In this document: one piece after another, positions 40,756 through 45,258 of the stretch | Numbering within the stretch: the stretch's first letter is position 1 | How the letters are laid out: every line of letters starts with the position of its first letter | Source: SIG440 sp045591095 | GTDB taxonomy: Bacteria > Bacillota > Clostridia > Monoglobales > Monoglobaceae | Direction of reading: 5' to 3' | Assembly (NCBI GenBank): GCA_045591095.1 | Contig: JAZNSF010000039.1 | Location: 1-45,258 of the forward strand | Length of the DNA: 45,258 bases | Position numbers and translations under genes: made by a program | The notes under the pieces: generated by a model | Seen by the model: the letters and a program-made list of their open reading frames with translations, nothing else | Databases searched by the model: none | Told to the model about the DNA's origin: nothing

Positions 40756-43071
40756 CTACCTTACTATTGCCTTTGCCAAAACATCATCTATATTTTTAGC
40801 AAAAATAAACTCGATATTTTCTTTGACGTTTTGGGGAAGCTCGTCATAATCTTTTTTGTTTTCAAAGGGAATAATTATCTTCTTTATCCCCATGCGGTAT
40901 GCAGCAAGCGACTTTTCACGAAGTCCGCCAATTCCTAAGACTCTGCCGCGCAGGGTAATCTCGCCTGTCATAGCCACGTCGTGTCTTACGCCTTTCTCAC
41001 TCAGGGCCGAGATAAGAGCTGTTGCCATCGTTATACCTGCAGACGGTCCATCCTTTGGCACTGCACCCTCAGGTACATGGATGTGTATATCTTTTTCCTT
41101 GTAAAAGTCTTGGTCAACGCCCAGCTTCTCACTGTTTGCACGAATATAGCTAAGCGCAGTGCGGGCTGATTCTTTCATCACATCGCCAAGGTTTCCGGTA
41201 AGTTCAAGCTTACCTGTCCCCTTCATAATATTGACCTCAATCATAAGGGTGTCGCCGCCAACCTCGGTCCAGGCAAGGCCTGTTGCCATACCAATCATAT
41301 CCTGTTTTGGCGCTTCGTCATATATAAATATCTTACCGCCAAGGTATTCCTTCAAAAGCTTTTCAGTTACCGTAATGGACTTTTTATTTTCTTCTACTAT
41401 TGCCTTTGCAGCTTTTCGGCAGATTGCGCCGATTTTTCTCTCTAAGGTTCTTACGCCCGATTCACGGGTATAGCCCTCAATTAAAAGACTCAAAATCTTG
41501 TCCGGAACCTTAAGCATTTTTGCATCAAGTCCGTTTTTCTTTCGCTGTTTGGGAAGAAGATATTTTTTTGCAATATTTAACTTCTCAAGCTCGGTATAAC
41601 CAGAAATCTCGATGATATCCATTCGGTCATAAAGAGGCCTTGGGATATTCTCGATTGAATTTGCTGTTGTTACAAACAGCACCTTAGAAAGGTCAAACGG
41701 AAGCTCCAAAAAATGGTCCCTGAACGCGATGTTTTGCTCGGGGTCAAGGACCTCAAGCATGGCAGCTGTCGGATCGCCCCTAAAATCACTTGACATTTTG
41801 TCAATCTCGTCAAGCAAAATGAGCGGATTTTTGCTGCCTGCCTGTTTTAGGGCAGCGGCAATTCTTCCCGGCATAGAGCCGACATAGGTCTTTCTGTGAC
41901 CTCGGATTTCGGCTTCGTTCTGGATGCCGCCAAGGCTTACTCTTACATACTTTCTGCCTAAAGCCTCAGCAAGTGACCTTGCAATCGAAGTTTTACCCGT
42001 TCCCGGAGGGCCTGCAAGGCAAATTATCGACCCCTTACTCTCAGGTGCCAAGGTCTTTACCGCAAGATATTCTAAAATACGTTCTTTTACCTTTTCAAGA
42101 CCATAATGGTCACGCTCTAAAATTTCTTTAGCCAAAGCTATATCGTTATTTTCTTCTGTTTCTTTGTCCCAGGGCATATTAATCACAGTCTCAACATAAT
42201 TTTGCACAACACCATATTCCTGTGACATCACCGAAAGCCTTGAAAGCTTTGCAAGTTCCTCGTTTAGCTTTTCGCTGACTTCTTGTGGAAAACTGCGGTT
42301 TTTCATTTTCTCGCGGTAGTCATCCGCTTCCGCCGCACCTGATTCAAAATCGCCCAGCTCTTCCTGGATGACCTTCATTTGCTCGCGAAGAATATAGTCA
42401 CGCTGATTTTTGTCAAGGCTGGTTTTAAGCTTTGACATAACTCCCTGCTCGACTTCAAGAATATTATTTTCGTTTTCCATAAGAGCAATCAGCTTTTCAA
42501 GCCTAAGTCTTACGTCCAGTTCTTCTAAGACAATTTGTTGGTCGTGTGGCTTTAAGGGATAGTTTGAGGCTGTGATATCCGCAAGCTCACCACCGTCCTC
42601 GATTTCCATAATCGAGGTCATCACCTGAGGGTTGATTTTTTCGTATAAATCAAAATAATCCTTCAAAAGGTTCTGCACTTTTCGCATCAGGACCTGTTCT
42701 TCCAAAGAATCCTCGCAGGGTATATCATCCTTTTCGTGTACGCCTACCTCCATAAACTTTTCGCCGTCATAGAATCTTGTGATTGCCGCTCTTGAAATAC
42801 CTTCAATCAAGACCCTTAAGTTCCCGTCAGGAAGTCTTAGTATCTGCTTGACTTCAGCAATAACGCCAATCTTCGAAATATCCTCACGTACGGGATTTTC
42901 TATAAAGCTGTCGCGCTGATAACTTAAGAAAACGAGCCTGTCCATAGACATAGCTTCTTCAATTGCTGCAATTGATTTGGGTCTGCCTACATCAAAATGG
43001 ATAACCAACCCCGGAAAAACCGTAAGTCCTCTAAGGGGAATAAGGGGTAATCTATATCTTTTATTTGCCAT
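40756..43071 (-). CDS. lon: ATP-dependent Lon protease
   Basis: A 771-residue LonA protease. The N-terminal substrate-recognition domain spans about 1-205 (LPLIPLRGLTVFPG). The AAA+ module has Walker A GPPGTGKT at 354-361 and Walker B LLDEIDK near 421. The serine-lysine dyad is S677 (PKDGPSAG) and K720 (GGLREKSLAA). It degrades misfolded and regulatory proteins in the cytoplasm. It starts at ATG 43071 and is the first gene of the lon-engB-hisS-aspS-DUF4340-tyrS-valS run, driven by the promoter at 43132-43160. I saw no CIRCE or CtsR-like element upstream. Confidence 0.97.
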   Translation of the reverse strand: MANKRYRLPLIPLRGLTVFPGLVIHFDVGRPKSIAAIEEAMSMDRLVFLSYQRDSFIENPVREDISKIGVIAEVKQILRLPDGNLRVLIEGISRAAITRFYDGEKFMEVGVHEKDDIPCEDSLEEQVLMRKVQNLLKDYFDLYEKINPQVMTSIMEIEDGGELADITASNYPLKPHDQQIVLEELDVRLRLEKLIALMENENNILEVEQGVMSKLKTSLDKNQRDYILREQMKVIQEELGDFESGAAEADDYREKMKNRSFPQEVSEKLNEELAKLSRLSVMSQEYGVVQNYVETVINMPWDKETEENNDIALAKEILERDHYGLEKVKERILEYLAVKTLAPESKGSIICLAGPPGTGKTSIARSLAEALGRKYVRVSLGGIQNEAEIRGHRKTYVGSMPGRIAAALKQAGSKNPLILLDEIDKMSSDFRGDPTAAMLEVLDPEQNIAFRDHFLELPFDLSKVLFVTTANSIENIPRPLYDRMDIIEISGYTELEKLNIAKKYLLPKQRKKNGLDAKMLKVPDKILSLLIEGYTRESGVRTLERKIGAICRKAAKAIVEENKKSITVTEKLLKEYLGGKIFIYDEAPKQDMIGMATGLAWTEVGGDTLMIEVNIMKGTGKLELTGNLGDVMKESARTALSYIRANSEKLGVDQDFYKEKDIHIHVPEGAVPKDGPSAGITMATALISALSEKGVRHDVAMTGEITLRGRVLGIGGLREKSLAAYRMGIKKIIIPFENKKDYDELPQNVKENIEFIFAKNIDDVLAKAIVR

Positions 43072-43131
43072 TAATCAAATTTCCATCCTTTCAAAATGAG
43101 CAAATAGTCATATTTTGCCCATTATCAGTCC

Positions 43132-43160
43132 ATTATACTATTTTTGTCCGAGAATTTCAA
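43132..43160 (-). promoter_or_regulatory. Promoter of the lon operon
   Basis: TTGAAA (43160-43155), a 17-bp spacer and a perfect TATAAT (43137-43132). It is the only clear promoter seen for the 11-kb run that ends at valS. Confidence 0.75.
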
Positions 43161-43295
43161 CCCCTAAAGCCTTAATTCTTTGAATATTTTAATATTTTTC
43201 TCCAATATAAAATACATTTTCCAAAAATTTACTGATTTTTTGCATATAATAAGGCATTTTAGGAAAAAATCTATGTGTAAATATTGGCAAGACTC
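43161..43295. other. AT-rich spacer between divergent lon and rnj promoters
   Basis: This part of the 336-base gap between lon and rnj holds no gene, RNA motif or repeat that I can support. It is rich in A/T runs that may act as upstream promoter elements. Confidence 0.6.
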
Positions 43296-43324
43296 TTGCA
43301 AATTTTAAGAAATTGGTGTATACT
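43296..43324 (+). promoter_or_regulatory. Promoter of the RNase J gene
   Basis: TTGCAA (43296-43301), a 17-bp spacer and TATACT (43319-43324). The predicted 5' leader of about 75 bases contains a small inverted repeat (AAAGCAT/ATGCTTT, about 43342-43358). Confidence 0.75.
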
Positions 43325-43407
43325 TAAAAAAGGATAATTGCAAAGCATGCTATGCTTTTGTGATATATATGAACGGTCTTATTTTTTAGAAAATGGAGGA
43401 TATTTGC

Positions 43408-45072
43408 TTGCAAAAAAGTAAAAAAATAAAGATAATCCCACTCGGCGGACTGCACGAAATCGGTAAAAACTTGACAGTCTTCGAGTATGGAAGCGACCTT
43501 TTGATTCTGGACTCGGGACTTGCGTTCCCCGATGACGATATGCTTGGGGTTGATATGGTTATACCCGATATAACCTATCTCCAGAAACACAAAAATCGTA
43601 TTCGGGGCATTGTTATCACCCATGGTCACGAAGACCATATCGGGGCAATTCCTTATGTTCTTAAAGAGTTTAACGTGCCGGTTTTTGGCACAAAACTTAC
43701 TTTGGGAATACTCGAAAACAAGCTCTCCGAGCATGGAATTTTAAATTCTACCAAACTGAACGTAATTAACCCCGGCGAAACATTTTCACTTGGTGATTTT
43801 AAGGTTGAATTTATCCGCTCTAACCACAGTATAGCAGACGCTGTTGCGGTTGCGCTTCACACTCCTGCAGGTGTAGTTTTACACACAGGGGACTTTAAGA
43901 TTGATTCGACTCCCATTGATGGTGAGATGATTGACCTTGGCAGAATTGGTGAGCTTGGCAAAAAAGGGGTTCTTCTTCTTATGTCAGACAGCACCAATGC
44001 CGAGCGCAAAGGCTACACAATGAGCGAGCGTACCGTCGGAAACACCTTTGACAGCGTTTTTGAAAACTGCACAAAGCGTATATTTGTTGCGACCTTTGCG
44101 TCAAACATACATCGTGTTCAGCAAATTATCAATGCGGCTGTCAAGTATGGCAGGAAGGTCGCAATATCAGGCAGAAGTATGGAGAACGTCCTCACGGCTG
44201 CAATTGAGCTTGGGTATATGGATATTCCAAAGAACACTCTTATAAAGCTTGACGAAATCGGCAGATACCCAAAAGACCAGCTTGTTATTGTTACCACCGG
44301 AAGTCAGGGCGAGACAATGTCCGCGCTTTCGCGTATGGCATACTCTGGGCACAAAAAGGTAAACATCGAAGCTGATGATTTGGTTATTATTTCGGCAAGT
44401 CCTATCCCGGGTAACGAAAAGGCAATTTCAAACGTAATTAATGAGCTTTTAAAGCACGGTGCAGAGGTTATTTATGAATCCCTTGCCGATGTTCATGTTT
44501 CGGGCCATGCATGCCAGGAAGAACTAAAAATAATCCTTGCTCTTGCAAAGCCAAAGTATTTTATGCCGGTTCACGGCGAATACAAGCACCTCAGCCGTCA
44601 CAGAGACCTGGCACTTGAAATGGGTATACCGTCTAAAAATATTTTTATGATGGAAAACGGAAATGTGCTGGAAGTATCCAAAACTTCGGGCAAGATTACC
44701 GGCAGCGTCCCTGCCGGCAGAGTTTTGGTTGATGGTCTTGGCGTCGGGGATGTTGGAAGCATCGTTCTTCGCGACAGAAAGCACTTAGCAGAAGACGGAA
44801 TCATTATTGTGGTATGTACAATCGACCACGAAATGAAGATGGTTGTGTCAGGTCCTGACATTATATCCCGTGGCTTTGTGTATGTGCGCGAGGCCGAGGA
44901 TTTGATGGAAAGTATGCGCGAAAAAGCAAGCACAGTCCTAGACGACTGTCTTTCTCACAACACGCTTGACTGGGCAAGCTTAAAATCGCATCTTAAAAAC
45001 GAGCTTAGCGGTTTTATCTTCAGCAAAACAAAAAGAAAACCCATGATTCTTCCTGTAATCATGGATGTATAA
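43408..45072 (+). CDS. rnj: Ribonuclease J
   Basis: A 554-residue metallo-beta-lactamase/beta-CASP ribonuclease with 5'-to-3' exonuclease and endonuclease activity in mRNA decay and rRNA maturation. The zinc motif HGHEDHIGA is at 72-80, followed by NHSIADAVAVAL and HTGDFKID. The beta-CASP part has SGRSMENVLTAA and SASPIPGNE, and HVSGHACQEELK lies downstream. I take TTG 43408 as the start because GGAGGA (43395-43400) is spaced 7 bases from it. The in-frame ATG 43393 overlaps that site and would lack one of its own. It is divergent from lon and followed by an insertion sequence. Confidence 0.93.
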   Translation: MQKSKKIKIIPLGGLHEIGKNLTVFEYGSDLLILDSGLAFPDDDMLGVDMVIPDITYLQKHKNRIRGIVITHGHEDHIGAIPYVLKEFNVPVFGTKLTLGILENKLSEHGILNSTKLNVINPGETFSLGDFKVEFIRSNHSIADAVAVALHTPAGVVLHTGDFKIDSTPIDGEMIDLGRIGELGKKGVLLLMSDSTNAERKGYTMSERTVGNTFDSVFENCTKRIFVATFASNIHRVQQIINAAVKYGRKVAISGRSMENVLTAAIELGYMDIPKNTLIKLDEIGRYPKDQLVIVTTGSQGETMSALSRMAYSGHKKVNIEADDLVIISASPIPGNEKAISNVINELLKHGAEVIYESLADVHVSGHACQEELKIILALAKPKYFMPVHGEYKHLSRHRDLALEMGIPSKNIFMMENGNVLEVSKTSGKITGSVPAGRVLVDGLGVGDVGSIVLRDRKHLAEDGIIIVVCTIDHEMKMVVSGPDIISRGFVYVREAEDLMESMREKASTVLDDCLSHNTLDWASLKSHLKNELSGFIFSKTKRKPMILPVIMDV

Positions 45073-45160
45073 ACAACTTAAATACCGTTCATTTTAAGTT
45101 AAAAGCGGCAGAAACGAAAATTGAACAGGTCCAGTAAAAATGGACAATAGAAAAAAACAG

Positions 45161-45197
45161 CCTCCTATGGTAGAATTAAAATAACTACCATAGGAGG
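45161..45197 (+). promoter_or_regulatory. Hairpin sequestering the transposase ribosome-binding site
   Basis: A perfect 13-bp stem, CCTCCTATGGTAG (45161-45173) with CTACCATAGGAGG (45185-45197), encloses an 11-base loop. The 3' arm contains the AGGAGG that serves ATG 45205. RNA started outside the element would fold and hide the site. TAGAAT (45171-45176) could act as an internal -10. Confidence 0.7.
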
Positions 45198-45204
45198 TTT
45201 TGTT

Positions 45205-45258
45205 ATGCAAAGAAAATATCGACATATTAAAGATTTTGAAAAAGAGTTAATTGAGTAC
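45205..45258 (+). CDS. Transposase N-terminus of an insertion sequence (partial)
   Basis: Eighteen codons, beginning MQRKYRHIKDFEKELIEY, run off the right edge of the window. The basic start followed by a helix resembles the HTH region of IS3-type OrfA transposases of clostridia, as I remember them, but the stretch is too short for certainty. ATG 45205 has AGGAGG 7 bases upstream, inside a hairpin. The left end of the element probably lies near 45129-45145, where GTCCA/TGGAC repeats occur. It is inserted about 60 to 70 bases after rnj, and no good terminator for rnj remains. Confidence 0.6.
   Translation, partial: MQRKYRHIKDFEKELIEY

Noticed and set aside
43161..43295. tRNA, 6S RNA or CRISPR in the lon-rnj gap
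   Set aside because: No cloverleaf, long rod or repeat-spacer pattern; just AT-rich promoter-flanking sequence.
1..45258. CRISPR arrays, rRNA or tRNA genes, prophage or defence islands
   Set aside because: None found on either strand; the direct repeats at 2512-2565 are too short and closely spaced for CRISPR.

Overview
This window is chromosomal DNA of an endospore-forming, low-GC Firmicute, most likely class Clostridia. The evidence is an intact spoIIA operon (spoIIAA-spoIIAB-sigF), a GatCAB amidotransferase, RNase J, strong Shine-Dalgarno sites with frequent TTG/GTG starts, and TTGACA-N17-TATAAT promoters. Species cannot be fixed from sequence alone.

Region by region. (1) 1-2760 is an AT-rich accessory segment on the minus strand: a partial lipoprotein gene and a secreted cysteine-amidase-type protein. 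Upstream of them is a compact leader unit: consensus promoter, 26-codon peptide, antiterminator arm and intrinsic terminator. It looks like a transcription attenuator and is the most interesting feature here. A 650-bp palindrome-rich stretch without genes follows. (2) 2763-7348 is a uronate-catabolism cluster (KduI fused to a discoidin-like domain, KduD/gluconate 5-dehydrogenase, GH88 unsaturated glucuronyl hydrolase). A divergent AraC-type regulator shares a 25-bp palindromic operator with it. (3) 7399-12790 holds an AEC permease and an MFS transporter, then a gene graveyard: a GDSL/SGNH esterase with two frameshifts, a MATE 3' fragment with an in-frame TGA, a small membrane protein, a MATE gene with an in-frame TAG, and a stub of a Na/Pi cotransporter. 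(4) 12979-16286 carries an ArsB/NhaD-type ion transporter, a PfkB sugar-phosphate kinase and a GT2 glycosyltransferase. (5) 16395-24240 is potABCD-pth-mfd on the minus strand. (6) 24414-27799 is divergent gatC-gatA-gatB followed by a small Xre-type regulator broken at an A9 tract. (7) 27835-31601 is spoIIAA-spoIIAB-sigF, then a cysteine-rich protein and ligA, which have their own promoter. (8) 31765-43071 is a long minus-strand housekeeping operon: lon, engB, hisS, aspS, a DUF4340 protein, tyrS, valS. (9) 43408-45072 is divergent RNase J. It is followed by the left end of an insertion sequence whose transposase ribosome-binding site lies in a hairpin.

As a whole, core genes for translation, repair, proteolysis and sporulation flank an accessory zone that combines pectin/glycosaminoglycan uronate use with eroding transporter genes. 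All motif, spacing and frame statements were read by eye; family assignments rest on recognised motifs and not on database searches.
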